This document shows positions 34,546-46,230 of a DNA stretch of 64,000 nucleotides, piece by piece. The number at the start of each line of letters is the position of its first letter. Position 1 is the stretch's first letter. The notes below the pieces were generated by a model. The model was given only the letters and a program-made list of their open reading frames with translations. It was not told where the DNA came from and ran no database searches. Origin of the DNA: Patellaria atrata CBS 101060 (lineage: Eukaryota > Ascomycota > Dothideomycetes > Patellariales > Patellariaceae); assembly GCA_010093705.1 (NCBI GenBank), contig MU006093.1:1172849-1236848 (forward strand). Direction: 5' to 3'. Both the position numbers and the translations under genes were made by a program.

Positions 34546-37500
34546 ATGGGGAATGGCGTGCATAAGTCGGAGTTTAAGAGCATCGCCGCTGCATTTGCTA
34601 AAGCAAAAGCGGAGAAGGAGAAGGAGGACGCTCAAGCGCTGAGAGGAGCAGCGCAAGATGCTAGAGCTTCGGACAAGGAGTGGGAAGTTCGTTTTAAAGC
34701 AACACATGGTTTGATAGTGGCCTTCTTTATTCTAATACTGTAAATTGATCTAATTGATCTCAATTCTCGCATTACTCGGCCCTGACTTTTCGTCGTAGAC
34801 TCTTTCATATCCTCGGCCTCTACCTCTTCACGAGCGGGTTCCTCTTGACGAGGCTGGTACTGAACAATAAATCTGAGTGTCCAGTCCCTCCAATAGAGCC
34901 ACTTGGTATATTTGAACCCGGATCTTCGGATAGAGGGTGCTGGCACCCTAAATCTTTCCAAAAAGCGATTATCGTGATCGTGGACGCCCTCCGTTACGAC
35001 TTTACCGTCCCCTTCAAAGCACAGTCTGCCGAGGACAAGCCTCACCACTATCATAATTCTTTACCGTTTCTGTATGAAACAGCCCTACAGTACCCAAACA
35101 ATGCTTTCCTATTACCATTCATTGCAGACCCGCCCACGACCACTCTACAACGATTAAAAGGTCTCACAACTGGAACATTACCTACATTTATAGATGCTGG
35201 TTCAAACTTCGCAGGAACAGCTATTGATGAAGATAATCTAGTGGCTCAGCTTCGGGATGCAAGTAGAAGGATTGTGCACTTAGGAGACGATACCTGGCAT
35301 TCTCTGTTCCCGGGATACTTCGACCCCAACTTAACGCATGCTTATGATTCCTTCAATGTATGGGATCTTCATACCGTGGACAACGGAGTCAATGAGCATC
35401 TGTTCCCCCTTCTCGACAAATCTAATGCTGGTAAATGGGATGTCATCTTTGCTCATTACCTCGGGGTTGACCATGCGGGTCATAGATACGGCCCTGATCA
35501 CCCAGCCATGTCTGCCAAATTGGAGCAAATGGACGGCGTACTAAAGCAAGTTGTTGATGCCTTGGATGATGAAACGCTTCTTGTTATCATGGGAGATCAT
35601 GGAATGGACTCCAAAGGTGACCATGGTGGTGAATCGTATGACGAAGTCCAAGCAGCATTATGGATGTACTCCAAGAAGGGGATTTTTGGCCGTACTTCAT
35701 CGTCATATATCGAACCACCACAATCTGCGAGAGAGAGACCCGTGGCGCAGATAGATCTGGTCCCTACGTTGTCGCTTCTACTCGGCATGCCTATTCCATT
35801 CAACAACCTTGGGGCTCCGATCGAAGAAGCATTCATTGGACGTGCTGGTAATGACTACGTGAATCTTGCTAAAGTCAGACGACTAACTGCAGCTCAAATT
35901 CATCGTTACCAAGCAGAATATGCTCTTGCGCGCAAGCTGGATGCCTCCAGCACGGCACTGCCCTTAAAGCTCTGGGAAACTGCAACTGAAGTCTGGGCTA
36001 GCGTTAAGAAGAGAGGAAATCCAGACAAAGATTTGATAAAAAGCGCAGCTATTGCATATTCCAAGTACCAGTTCGAAACTCTAAGCATCTGCCGTGGCTT
36101 GTGGGCAAGGTTCGATGTTAGCAGCATGGTCTGCGGAATCGTAGTCCTGACAAGTGCTCTGATTATGCTAGGTTTCTACGCACGTGGTATTGATGGCGAT
36201 AGGGTTGATGTAACGCCGACTTTCCTGGTAAGGGGATTTTCGGGAATGTTCGTTGGTGCGACCATTGGCTCAGTCGTCGGAGTTTCTGTTTCGACTCTTC
36301 CACTTATCTCAACTACTATTGTTGCTACCGCGCTAGGAGGCAATCTCGGCATGATTTCAGCATTCTGGTCCATCCGAAAACGTATCTCTTCACCGACTCC
36401 AACAACATTATGGGGCTGGGTTTCCACCGTCTTTCCGTTGTTGCTGTCGATTGGATTTGCCGCTAATTCGTTCACCATTTGGGAGGACGAGATTTTACTC
36501 TTCTTCCTTAGTACTTTTGGTGCTCTGTTGGCAATTTCCTCGTTCCGGCAGAAGAGCCTCTTAGATCGATCACTTGGAGTCTATCATTCCGTGCTGTTCA
36601 TAATACTAACTAGAATTGCTTCTCTGTCACGCCTATGTCGAGAAGAGCAAATGCCTTATTGCAAATCGACATATTATGCGTCTGCTAATTCTTCAACCTC
36701 AGCTGGCTGGCAACTGTTGATTCCATTCGGGCTAGCACTGTTTCTGCCCGGCATCATTCAAACATACTATAATCGAACAAAAAGCCTCCAGGGTATGGCA
36801 ATTCCATGGCTCAGCTTCGCTCTCCGCGCATTCTTGCTTCTCTCCGCTGTATTCTGGCTACTCGATGCTGCGGATGATGGTGATTGGCTCAGTATCGACA
36901 ATACCGTATTGAAAACGATCAAAATATCTCTTTCTCGAATCGTACTCTTCGCTACCTTCGGTGTGGGATATATTGTGTATACTCGGTCACCTTCGTTTTT
37001 GAATATCGAGACTCATACTAGCCCTACTGCCAATGGTACCTCAACACCGTCAGATCCTTCCCAACCGGTCATCGCAAGCCCTGCTCGCTCTCGTGTTAGC
37101 ATTCTCGGCTATTCCAATGTTCACGGTTCTCGATACTTCATTCTTATTACCATCTGGCTCGTTGCTGTTACCATGGTACAAAAGCCCATGGGAGGTGGCG
37201 CAATTGGAATCCTCGCGCTCCAGATCCTTGCCCTACTTGAAATTATCGATCATAATAAACTCACGGACACAGCCGTAGGTCCTGTGGTTCTCGGTCTTCT
37301 TGGTTCTTTTCACTTCTTTAAGACAGGTCACCAAGCTACACTCGCTAGTATTCAATGGGAGTCCGCATTCATCCCGTTGCGTATCATAGTTTACCCTTGG
37401 TCCCCACTCCTCGTTGTCTTGAACACATTTGGGGCCCAAATACTTTGCGCAGTTGCCGTTCCAGCTACAGTGTTATGGAAACAACCACCCAAGAAGCGTG

Positions 37501-37760
37501 GTCTTCTAGGAAACATAGCCAAAGCAATGGCTACGCATGTACTATTTTATGCAACAATTGCGTTAGCGACAACAATGTGGGCCGGTTGGTTGAGAAGGCA
37601 TCTCATGCTGTACAGAATCTTCAGTCCAAGGTTTATGGTGGGCGCAATAGTACTGGCAGTCGTGGACGTTATTGCAGCATTCGTGGCCGTAGGTGGTGTA
37701 AGATGGGGGTTTCTAAGCGCCGCAGAGGTGTTTGGGCCTGAAGTGGGAATGTCAATATAA
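34546..37760 (+). CDS. GPI13: GPI ethanolamine phosphate transferase 3 (Gpi13/PIG-O)
   Basis: ER membrane enzyme that adds ethanolamine phosphate to the third mannose of the GPI precursor. Exons 34546-34739 and 34799-37760 encode 1051 residues. The first exon gives a cytosolic N-terminus and the start of the first transmembrane helix (THGLIVAFFILIL), completed across the 59-bp intron by LLFHILGLYLFTSGFLL. The lumenal alkaline-phosphatase-like domain follows: metal-binding VIVDALRYDF (about 122-132), the nucleophile region PTTTLQRLKGLTTGTLPTF, VDHAGHRYGPDHP and MGDHGMDSKGDHGG (about 329). The C-terminal half has about a dozen hydrophobic helices. Motif wording is that of PIG-O rather than PIG-N or PIG-G. 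Confidence 0.93.
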
Positions 37761-38778
37761 ATGAAATAGTTCGTAAGCTGTTGAATAGGCCTGTAAGTAG
37801 AATCCATGTCTTATCCAAACACAGAAAACCCCAAACGAAATATATCTTTGGTGTTATGTCCTCTCAGATCTAGATATTATTAGTAGAAAAAGCATTCATC
37901 ATGAATATATGCAGTAGTGTAAGTGCATTCTTTCCCTTTGTTATTGCATTCATAGTAGTCATAGATACATCTCATTCCTATGGAAAGCACCTGCAATACG
38001 AAGAGTAAACATCCGACACCTATCCACAGGATGATAGCAGCATCCTACCATGTCTTCATCGTCGATAGAAAAGCATACATGTTCTCCTCCGTCATCTCAA
38101 GTAGTCTCTCGACTGCTTCGGTTCGAGTGCCTGCTTCTGGACCTTCAAGGTAGATCGAAAGATCCGGTTCATAGTTATCACACCAAACGGGAGGATCTTT
38201 GGGCCATCTACGGGTCTGGCCACTGTCCACGCTCTAACTTGGCGGAAAACTGACTTGTATTTGGGTTTCTGCTGGTAATTACGAGGAAAGGTGGGTCCTG
38301 ATAAGGGAAAAGGATTCAGCAGTAGTCTATAATAAAAGTGACCGGGTCAGTAGATTGTAATTGGGGCTTGATAGATAGGGGGCGCTATGCTGCCTATTTG
38401 CTGGCGTAAAAAAAATTCTAAATCAGGTGTGGAGAACATTGTTAATATGTGAGTAGGGTTCTTAGAAGAAAGGTATTGTGCAAGCCACAAGATATTTCAA
38501 AGTTGAATTCAAGAGATTAAGACTAACATGGTTTGTGAATGTAAAGGGGAACTTATACCTTAATTGTCCAACGCGAACTGTAAGTGACAATATCCAAGTG
38601 GAGCCAACACATGCCTACGGTAAGGTAGTCACCACTAATACTACACTGACTGGTAATTTCATTTTGGGGGTAATATTGTTGACACGTAGGATGTGAGTGG
38701 CTCCTGATCACCTTAACTGTCACTTAGGGAAAGAACCTTAGTGCGTAGGCAGCCCAGTCAAAAACCCAACGCACTGTG

Positions 38779-38786
38779 TATAAAGG
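38779..38786 (+). promoter_or_regulatory. TATA box (TATAAAGG)
   Basis: TATAAAGG followed by pyrimidine-rich sequence and CATCATACATCACAAATCAC, a typical fungal core promoter with start region. It would drive a roughly 250-base leader to the ATG at 39069. Confidence 0.5.
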
Positions 38787-38840
38787 CTCTGCCATCCCTC
38801 CTTCTCTCCTACATCATACATCACAAATCACAAGATCACA

Positions 38841-38879
38841 ATGCTTCGGAAATTCTATCACAGGTCACAGAAGATCTAA
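38841..38879 (+). promoter_or_regulatory. Upstream open reading frame in leader
   Basis: ATG in a fair context (CACAATGC) opens a 12-codon frame (MLRKFYHRSQKI) ended by TAA, between the TATA box and the small gene at 39069. It could control translation, or instead be a first coding exon of a different model. Confidence 0.35.
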
Positions 38880-39068
38880 GTCAAAATTGCTTTGACCAAC
38901 ATAACTTACACTAGAACTTTCTAAGTACTGTACGTCAACTTTACTATTATACATCTCATCATACAATCCTCGCTATCTCTTATCCTACTATCTCAAGACT
39001 CTATCTTTCTCTAAACACCTCAGACTCTACCACCTAAATTCATCAAACCTCTAACAACGCCACCAAAA

Positions 39069-39443
39069 ATGGCTCTTCCGGACTGGGCGATTAAAGCGCG
39101 TGAGCTGTACCTCGAGAAGCCACGCTCCCTCCTCGACATCGTCCGCGAACTAGAGTTCCTGTACAGAGACCCTGGTGCACTTATCCCGGGCGACTGGGCC
39201 AACGGGATATCCGAACGAGATCGTATAAAGAGAGTTAGGGAGTTCCTGCAGGATGCGGGTCTGTTCAGGGTGAGCCTATCTAGGTTGACTCTCGTAAACT
39301 GACTTGTACTAGAGAGTTGGCGAATTTTTATGTCTCTTGTTTGCAGAAACTAATTTGGAAAGGGTTAGGTTCCGCATTTCATTATTGTCAATGGGGAGGA
39401 GCAAGTTGAGGAAGAGATGGGGGAGGAGTCGGAGGAAGAATGA
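39069..39443 (+). CDS. Small hypothetical protein (91 aa)
   Basis: Exons 39069-39269 and 39369-39443. The first exon encodes MALPDWAIKARELYLEKPRS, then LLDIVRELEFLYRDPGALIP and SERDRIKRVREFLQDAGLFR, a helical, soluble-looking sequence. Two acceptors fit: 39346 gives an end KLIWKGLGSAFHY, while 39368, placed after an AACTAAT branch site, gives VPHFIIVNGEEQVEEEMG with an acidic end and is preferred. A TATA box 290 bases upstream supports a real transcript. No family recognised; a short protein with no signal peptide. Confidence 0.5.
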
Positions 39444-40171
39444 AGTTAAGATTCTAGTGCAGCTAGGACTTGAGTTTGTTTAATACCCCTACTCTTCAGT
39501 TGAGATATTTCAATCGAGTTCGATTGTTTCCAAGTCTACCTTAGTCCACACCAAATAAGAACTGGTACATTGAGCCCAGGAGCATCCGTTGTGTTTAGTG
39601 CGGAGACCAACCTGGACTTCGAGGATAGTGCAATGTTTGGATTTCTGGACTCAATTATGGTATTGACTTTCAATGGGGTTGGAAACTGACAGGTGTGGTT
39701 ATGGGATATCTTGGTGTCTCGGCGAATTCTGTCGGCTACACTTATACCAATAGACCTGAATAAAAACTCGAGATAGGGTCAAGATTAACTTTTCCTTCTC
39801 CAAAAAATAAAAATCCCTTCTCTTCTGCTGTCAAGACTACTTCCCGCTTACTGTATGGCCACTTGCACTAAGTCGTACGTAGAGTACTAGACTGGACAGA
39901 GGACCCCAAACTGTGATATGGTCAAAATCGTACATCTACTGAAGGATTCAACAATATTTCGTATCTGGGGTCCACTAGTCAGTGTATTGTAAGCGTAAGG
40001 TAAGGTGCCTTACCTTATAATACGATAGTAAAAGCCAGAAGTCCAACTGTGCTGTACGAGGGAGCATTTTGATTGGTCTCTTCGGTCCGGCTGAATTTGT
40101 ACCGAATTTCCCAACTTCAACCTCAGATAATCAACTTCCGCGCATGAACTTGAAGTAATACACCCAGAACG
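39444..40171. other. Intergenic
   Basis: 728 bases with no supported gene or repeat. Confidence 0.55.
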
Positions 40172-40973
40172 ATGTTCGAAATACCCGAAGCAAAGCGGTA
40201 TGGCCGGTCTTACCTGAATCACACCTTTTCAGAGAATCTATACTGATATCGTCAGTGTCCGCCGCGAAGACCTCTACTCCCCGCAATCCTCCCCACGCTC
40301 TTCGCCAGATCCAGAACTCACGGAGCTCTTCCACGCGCACATCCAGCAAGAATTCGAACCGACCACCGTAGTAATAGAGGAAGCGCAACATATCCTCGCA
40401 CCCATCGGCAAGCAAAAGGATGATAATAGCCCCGAATTAGAGTTCCGTCTCTTTGCGCGAACGAAAAACGATGCGCAAGTTGCGCCTCAGAAGATACGGC
40501 TCGACTCCCCTACGGCAGAGAACGGGGAACCAGGGTTCATAAACCCGGAGCGTGATAAGAGTTACTATCTCGCGGATCCTTCGTCTAGGGAGAGTTTGGA
40601 GTATGATGCTGTAGCAGTGACGGGGAATGAGGTATCGAAGTGGGCGCGGAAACCGTGTCCTGGCTGCGTATTGCCGTGGCGTGTAACGACCATTACGATG
40701 AAGGATGTTACTGTGCATTTGGGACAACCGGAAGGTGATGCTGGGCCGAGGAAGAGGAGACGGCTGGGTAAGAAGGGTAGGATTGTGATGCGGAAGAGAC
40801 GGGATGCGAGAAATGCGGAGAGGGATCTTGCCAGTAGGTTGGCGGCGGAGGAAGAGGCTGCGGAACGGGAGAAGAGAACGAGGAGGAATAGGGAGAAGAA
40901 GGTCAAGAAGAGGGAGAGGGATAAGGCGAAGAAGAACGCAGGTACTGAAGGAGAGGCTGGGGTTGAGGTATGA
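40172..40973 (+). CDS. DUF2011-like fungal protein, probably nuclear
   Basis: Exons 40172-40197 and 40256-40973 (intron GTATGG, branch ACTGATA, acceptor GTCAG) encode 247 residues. The spliced N-terminus MFEIPEAKRVRREDLYSPQS resembles fungal DUF2011-type proteins as I remember them, as do FRLFAR, APQKIRLDSP and SYYLADPSSRESLEYDAVAV followed by a PCPGCVLPWRV segment. The C-terminal 80 residues are very basic (PRKRRRLGKKGRIVMRKRRD, then RRNREKKVKKRERDKAKKN), which implies nuclear or nucleolar location or RNA binding. No function is known to me. Confidence 0.75.
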
Positions 40974-41934
40974 AGTTATGAAGTGTACGATAGACTGAGA
41001 ATCAATAATATATCGATTACTATGGCTCTAGCCTCCATGATATGGCTCGTCATATGTTTTCATTTTCAAATTACGTGCTCTCAGTTGTAGCACAAGAAAG
41101 CCTGAGGTCAAGCTCATAAATGCAATTTTTTCTACCCAAACTCTTGTCAAACGGCGTCCTCTCGTCTTCACATTTCTCTACCACGGTCATAGGTTTATGG
41201 TACATTGGAGATTCTCTCTTAAAAATCTACATTGTTAATTCTCAACTGATCTCTCATTACTCTACTGCGTATCCGCAACTCGGGAGCCATCAGTATGTAA
41301 TGCGAGAGATTATAGGTAATTCTCTAGATGCACATTACCATGAACGGAATTAAGGGGCCTAGAGGTATCAACTCACATCTAGACCTCATAGTGGTGGGCA
41401 GCTTATGACCTGTCCTCTCCAAATGGTGCCGAAGCCTTTAGTATACGGAAATAGACTGCTATGTGAGAGAGCAATTGCTAACCCCTAGACCCGTTCGCAT
41501 GAAAGGTCAACTTCTAATATCTTCATAGAGCTAGGGTTCTGGGCTTTAGGGATTTCCGTCTGATTGCAGCTCTTGCCCCTAATGTCAGAGGTAAATCATG
41601 CGGTGTTTGATATTGGCCATGAATAAACGAGAATAGACGAATATTAGCTGAGGTGGTGCGTGACGACGACTTATACCTTATATGACAGTTGATATCCTCG
41701 GTTTTTTCGTCTGACACGCCTTCATTCTTCATCTATAACTGCTCTGAAACTCTTTACTGCTTCATTACCTCCACCCCATCACGGGAACCCCGCTGGACTA
41801 GTCGTAGACTCTTTGAGGTATGGATATGGAATTCGAAAGCTTGTTGGATGCATACTTCAATTTCACCAAATCTTGCTCGGACGAGACCCTGAAATCCGTC
41901 CGTAAACCCGCTATCACTAATACCTTTATCATCG
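40974..41934. other. Intergenic / possible 5' part of the RBR gene
   Basis: The 5' end of the following RBR gene should lie in the right part of this stretch. A possible donor (GAG-GTATGG at 41818) and branch (CACTAATAC near 41915) suggest an intron ending near 41939, but I cannot fix the first exon. Otherwise nothing is recognised. Confidence 0.4.
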
Positions 41935-42917
41935 GTGAGATCACGCAAGCGCTCGGCCTCTCCAGCTCCTGTGTCACTCATTACCAAATCACCTAATACC
42001 AGAGAAGCACTTCGACAGCTCGAATGCACAGTTTGTACGGAAGAAAAGTTGTGTCTTGACTTCCCATTCCGCAACACGATCTCATGCCGCCACGACAGCA
42101 CCCCATGTCGTTCCTGTCTCTCAGTGTGGATACCACGCGCGCTGGAAACCGAGACGTGGGACAACATCCGCTGTCCTGATACCGATTGCAATGCGGTATT
42201 CCAATATGATGATTTCAGCAAACACGCAAGCGAATCAGACTTTGAACGGTAAGTAGACGGGGTTCTTCTCTGAATGTGTTGTGTTAATGAGGAAATAGCG
42301 TATCCGATCTCTCCGTGCGCTCAGCACTCAGCGAAGTTCCTAACTTTCGCTGGTGTCAAGCTATGGGTTGCAAGTCCGGTCAGAAGCATGCTTACGGCAC
42401 TAATGAGCCGATATTCACTTGCACAGTATGCGGACGTAAAGATTGTGTAGTGCACAATATGACATAGCACGCAAATGAGACGTGCGAGGAGTACGATGAG
42501 AAACTGAGAAAGGACTTTCAACGAAAGGAAGAGAAACGCAGGAAAAAGAAGCAGCTGGAAGAAGAGAATAAGGCATCTGAGAAGACGGTAAAGGAATCCA
42601 GCAAGATATGCCCGGAGCCAGGATGTGGTTATCGAATTCAGAAGAACGGGGGATGCGATCATATGGCTTGTGAGTTTGCTCCTTCCCCACTGATTTTCTC
42701 GGTCGCGGAGTGCTTACATAGAGAATGTCCAGGCCGTCGAGGTCATGAATTTTGCTGGGATTGTTTACGTCCTTACAAGTCGATTCGACACTATGGTAAC
42801 CATTGGCATCTGAAAGGTTGTAAGCACTGCACGCCTCTACTTCATTTAGCTACCGCTCGTGCAAATCGAAATTCTGCGAATCCGGCCGAGCTTCCCCTAG
42901 CGCCAGGTGGGTGTTAG
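41935..42917 (+). pseudogene. RBR (RING-IBR-RING) E3 ubiquitin ligase interrupted by an in-frame TAG
   Basis: Coding blocks up to 42248, 42299-42669 and 42733-42917 read as an RBR ligase. RING1: ECTVCTEEKLCLDFPF, then CRHDSTPCRSCLSVW and IRCPDTDC. IBR: CQAMGCKSG...FTCTVCGRKDCVVH. RING2: CPEPGCGYRIQKNGGCDHMA, then CRRGHEFCWDCL, with the catalytic-type Cys in GGCDHM kept. Both later introns have clean GT-AG ends and keep frame. Between IBR and RING2 the frame has TAG at 42465-42467, where relatives usually have Trp before H-x-x-x-TCEEYD; the frame is intact for about 135 codons after it. Either a recent nonsense change or a 42-bp in-frame intron (42426-42467, GTATGC...CATAG) that would remove IBR cysteines. 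The N-terminal exon is unresolved. Confidence 0.72.
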
Positions 42918-43404
42918 ATGAAATACATCCCCACAAGAAACGAAATTGTACTTTCATCGGCTATCCCGAGAAATAGCCGCCATTAAGGTTTTAGAAGGTG
43001 AGAGCATGGGACTGAACGGGAAATTTTTGTGGGATTTATGACAGCGACTAACAAAATGATGGGTTCGGTTTGATGCTGAGAAATATTTGCTCCTTTGGTT
43101 TGGGTTGATTATTTGAGTCGAGAGGATCCTGATTTGGAATATGCTCTTTATGGTTTACTTTCTACTCTTCTCTACTCAAAAATATCTATTCCTCAGGCTA
43201 GGCAATGCAGACTTACTATACATTTGAAAGAAGAAATAGTCTGTTCTTATTCCTAGTTCCTAACTCAGTCTAAATCTGATAGTATACCCGTATCAACTCA
43301 GTCAAGGTTAGAGAGCAGCTATCGAGAAATACTAACCATGCGGATTGGGGATAGACCTTCTGCCGTACCTTAGACATTAATATATCGCGTTCCCCGAGTC
43401 CATT
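42918..43404. other. Intergenic between convergent genes
   Basis: 487 bases, AT-rich; no gene seen. Confidence 0.6.
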
Positions 43405-44209
43405 TCAAATGCCTGCTATGCTCCTAAAACCTTTATTCGTGATAGTTCTTCCCTCACCCTCAATCCCAGGCCCTTTCATCGCTTCCCCATTGCCCGCAGC
43501 TAAATTTACCAAAACTTCGCCAAGCTCCTTCGTTGGGCTGTTCATATTTTTATACACCACCCTGAAAAATGCGTGGGCAGGTGGTCCAAGGTTACCCCTC
43601 CAGCCTGTCCTCCACCTTTCTGGCATATGCTCCATGACTTCCGGTTGTGCAGTTGGATCTACGCCACCTGGACGAATGCTTATGGGGCGTAGGCAAGGGT
43701 ATGAGGGGTCTTTCATCAGATTGAGGAGCTCAGCTTCTGTTTCGCCTTTGACGCGCCCGAATAGCGTTGTGAAGATGCCAGGTTTGGTCGTAGCGCCTTC
43801 ACCAGAGACGTATACGAAGTTGAAGGGTTGTGGAACGTTGAGAGAAGAAAACGTTTTCGCGGCGTTGAGGGCTTGGGTCTTCGTAATCTCAATGTAGTCC
43901 CTAGTGTTCTGTTAGCATGGTGTGCATTGAGGGTTGACCCTCACGATTCACCTACTCCTTGTTGACATCATTCTGACTCGGTCCGGAAGCCCAGACACAG
44001 CCTTTCGCGCCTTTGAGCTGGTCGAGAACCGAGTTCTCCCACTCTTTGAAATCTTTCTTGATGATGACCTTGACCCGGTCATCGTTCTCACCCATCGTGA
44101 CCGGCTTACGGCTGATGATGGAGATTCGGGATATGGTTTTGTTCGCTAGCATCGCCGCGAGTGCGGCACTGCCCACGAGGCCGGTTGCACCGGTTAGGAT
44201 CAGATGCAT
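43405..44209 (-). CDS. NAD(P)-binding oxidoreductase-like protein (NmrA/TIP30-like)
   Basis: Exons 43956-44209 and 43405-43900 encode 249 residues. The N-terminus MHLILTGATGLVGSAALAAM has the GxxGxxG dinucleotide-binding motif of extended/atypical short-chain dehydrogenases; ISRKPV follows strand 2, then KGCVWASGPSQND, and after the intron YIEITKTQALNAAKTF and FNFVYVSGEGAT, LRPISIRPGGVDP. The strict YxxxK catalytic pair is not obvious (the V-Y-V-S-G-E-G strand is where Ser/Tyr chemistry usually sits), so it may bind NADP without classic SDR catalysis. The intron uses GTAGGT and CACTAG, phase consistent. Substrate unknown. Confidence 0.8.
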
Positions 44210-45452
44210 CCTGATATCTGGATGATAGTGTATTACTGCGATAGAAAGACGCTACAAGGAATGCTACATGGCGGGAGGGACACCAGGAGAAGGATCAGCT
44301 CAATTTATCACATTCTTTCTACCTTGCTCAACCGATGTCTAGGTAGCAAGGTCGTCGTGGCAGGAGGCCTTAACCCCGTAAGCAATCTCCGGATCCATCT
44401 TCTGAGCTGAGTGCTCCAGTCCTACAGTACTTGGAATGTTACAATCTGGAGGCCCGCTACTGAAATGCATAAGAATTTGAAGTAGTGAGATAATTGTTCA
44501 TTTTCTCTACATATTGTCGGTTGCAGTTAGGAAGAATACGGTACCTTAGTCTCATAGAACTAGTTCTATTCCATTTTAGTCTGTATGCACTCGGAGCTCG
44601 AATTTTTCCGGAATCCAACCTCATCTCTATTCAGAAATACAAGTTCACTGCCACCCGTGCCACCTTTTGCACTCATGTAAATTCGAGTGACTTTCTATTC
44701 TTTGCGTACTGCTTAACCCCCTTCTACCATTCTTATTCCTCCAACAAAATTAGAACATCTTCCATTGCATCCTCATCTGTAACTCGATTTCAATAGAAAC
44801 CCTTCATAGGCAAAGTTCCTATTTGATCCCCAACATCCCATTATGATCGCTCAACCCATCGTCTTTCTTCTCTTCCACAATACTCTTCATTTTCAAGGCT
44901 GCTTGTATCGTTTTGCAAATGTAAAACGGTTCTCTAATTGCTGAAAGGGATAGAGGTTCGATAGGTAGAAGCCGGTCTCAAGATGAGCGTAAACCTTCAA
45001 ATGTCAGAATGTAGAGCAGCATCATGGAGAAATTCATACCGTGTTTTTGCGCAAGTCTGTACTTTACTTAACTTCCACACTCCATAAACCCATGTCGGAC
45101 TCTTCTCTCTGCTGATGACCGTTCTCCCGCGCCGAGTTAAGTAGAGTCATCAAAACCACCGAGTCGGAACTGTACTGTCTGCTTTCATCATTCCCGTAGT
45201 TTCGTATCTCTTTGCCCCTTAGAATACTGCAGTCCAACAGCTTTCCTCCCTTGAGTTTCATATGGGGACTTACCTCTGAGCAAAAACTGCAAAATAAAGG
45301 AAAAAGGGAAATGAATGGTAGTAAATAGTTGTCACTCACTCCTAGTTTGTTGTCCTTTTATTTCTTTGTCTTTCTCAGCAATCGAATCGAACAATGTACC
45401 GCTATTGTTTCTGTGGTACTACAAGAGTTTGGTTAGTTCTCCATTCCGGGGA

Positions 45453-45532
45453 CCATCCTGGTAAAGGTCCATCTTGGTAAAGTTCGATCCTGGTAACGGT
45501 ACCTCCTCGTGGCGGTCTGTCCTAGCAATGAT
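45453..45532. repeat. 16-bp minisatellite, five degenerate copies
   Basis: Units CCATCCTGGTAAAGGT, CCATCTTGGTAAAGTT, CGATCCTGGTAACGGT, ACCTCCTCGTGGCGGT and CTGTCCTAGCAATGAT lie head to tail. The first three are near-identical; the last two have drifted. The unit is not a multiple of three, so this is not a coding repeat. Confidence 0.65.
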
Positions 45533-45733
45533 CATTCGCCGCGTGGATATCACACCTCCCCTAATTGTTGAGAATGGGACCCGTGGACCACATCTCACCC
45601 GCCACAGAAGAAACTGGGTTTGATAGCATCAACTTTAACCGGTATAACTCAGTTCAGCCTAGGCGTTACTGCGTTACAGTATCCAGTATGTTAAGCTGTG
45701 ATATCAGCAACATTCAACATCATGGTTGTATGA

Positions 45734-45954
45734 CTGGTCTGAGAGATGTTTACCATCTTTCTTCAGACTTTGAGTAGCTTCACTATCTCAGAGAACAACA
45801 TTAGGCATCGGTACTAAATATTGCTTAAGTAAGCTTCATTTAGTGCCTGGCTTAACAGCGTTGTCACGTAATCCGACAAGTGGCAGCTGCAGACTACTCG
45901 GTGAGAGCAGTGTTCTTACTTGTTCATAGCCTACTCTTAGAAGAGCAGGGTCGG
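45734..45954 (+). repeat. Diverged direct repeat, copy A
   Basis: About 220 bases. Shared blocks with copy B include CTCAGAGAACAACATTAG, CATCGGTACTAAAT, GTGTTCTTACTTGTTCATAG and CTACT..TTAGAAG, in the same order and spacing. No terminal inverted repeats, target-site duplication or open frame was found. Confidence 0.65.
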
Positions 45955-46005
45955 TTACGGGCACCAGGGCGAGAGAAACAGAGAACCCGGATCTGACTGA
46001 TTGCG

Positions 46006-46230
46006 CTGGTCTGGGAGATCACCACGATCTTTTCCCAGACTCTGAGTAGCATCACTAGCTCAGAGAACAACATTAGCCATCGGTACTAAATGCTACGGCA
46101 AAGAAGCCACATTTTTAACCTTAGCTTAACAATGTTGTCAAACGGTCCGATAAGTTGCAGTTACAGACTACTTGGCCAGAGTAGTGTTCTTACTTGTTCA
46201 TAGTCTACTCCTTAGAAGGAACATGGCCGG
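46006..46230 (+). repeat. Diverged direct repeat, copy B
   Basis: Begins 272 bases after copy A, collinear with it across the whole unit. Many differences are transitions, but I have not counted them. It could be a tandem duplication or two copies of a non-autonomous element. Confidence 0.65.

Larger units (their letters stand above)
37761..39068. other. Intergenic with a TATA promoter at its right end
   Basis: 1.3 kb. A minus-strand frame at 38045-38230 lacks an ATG and an identifiable upstream exon and is not accepted. The right end holds the promoter and leader of the small gene at 39069 (separate entries). Confidence 0.5.

Noticed and set aside
38045-38380. Minus-strand open frames with protein-like composition downstream of GPI13
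   Set aside because: No ATG in frame, no upstream exon with matching splice phase, and two overlapping frames look equally codable.
41754-42221. 155-residue minus-strand frame opposite the RBR gene
   Set aside because: It is a shadow of the RING1 coding strand; the plus strand has the zinc-ligand motifs.
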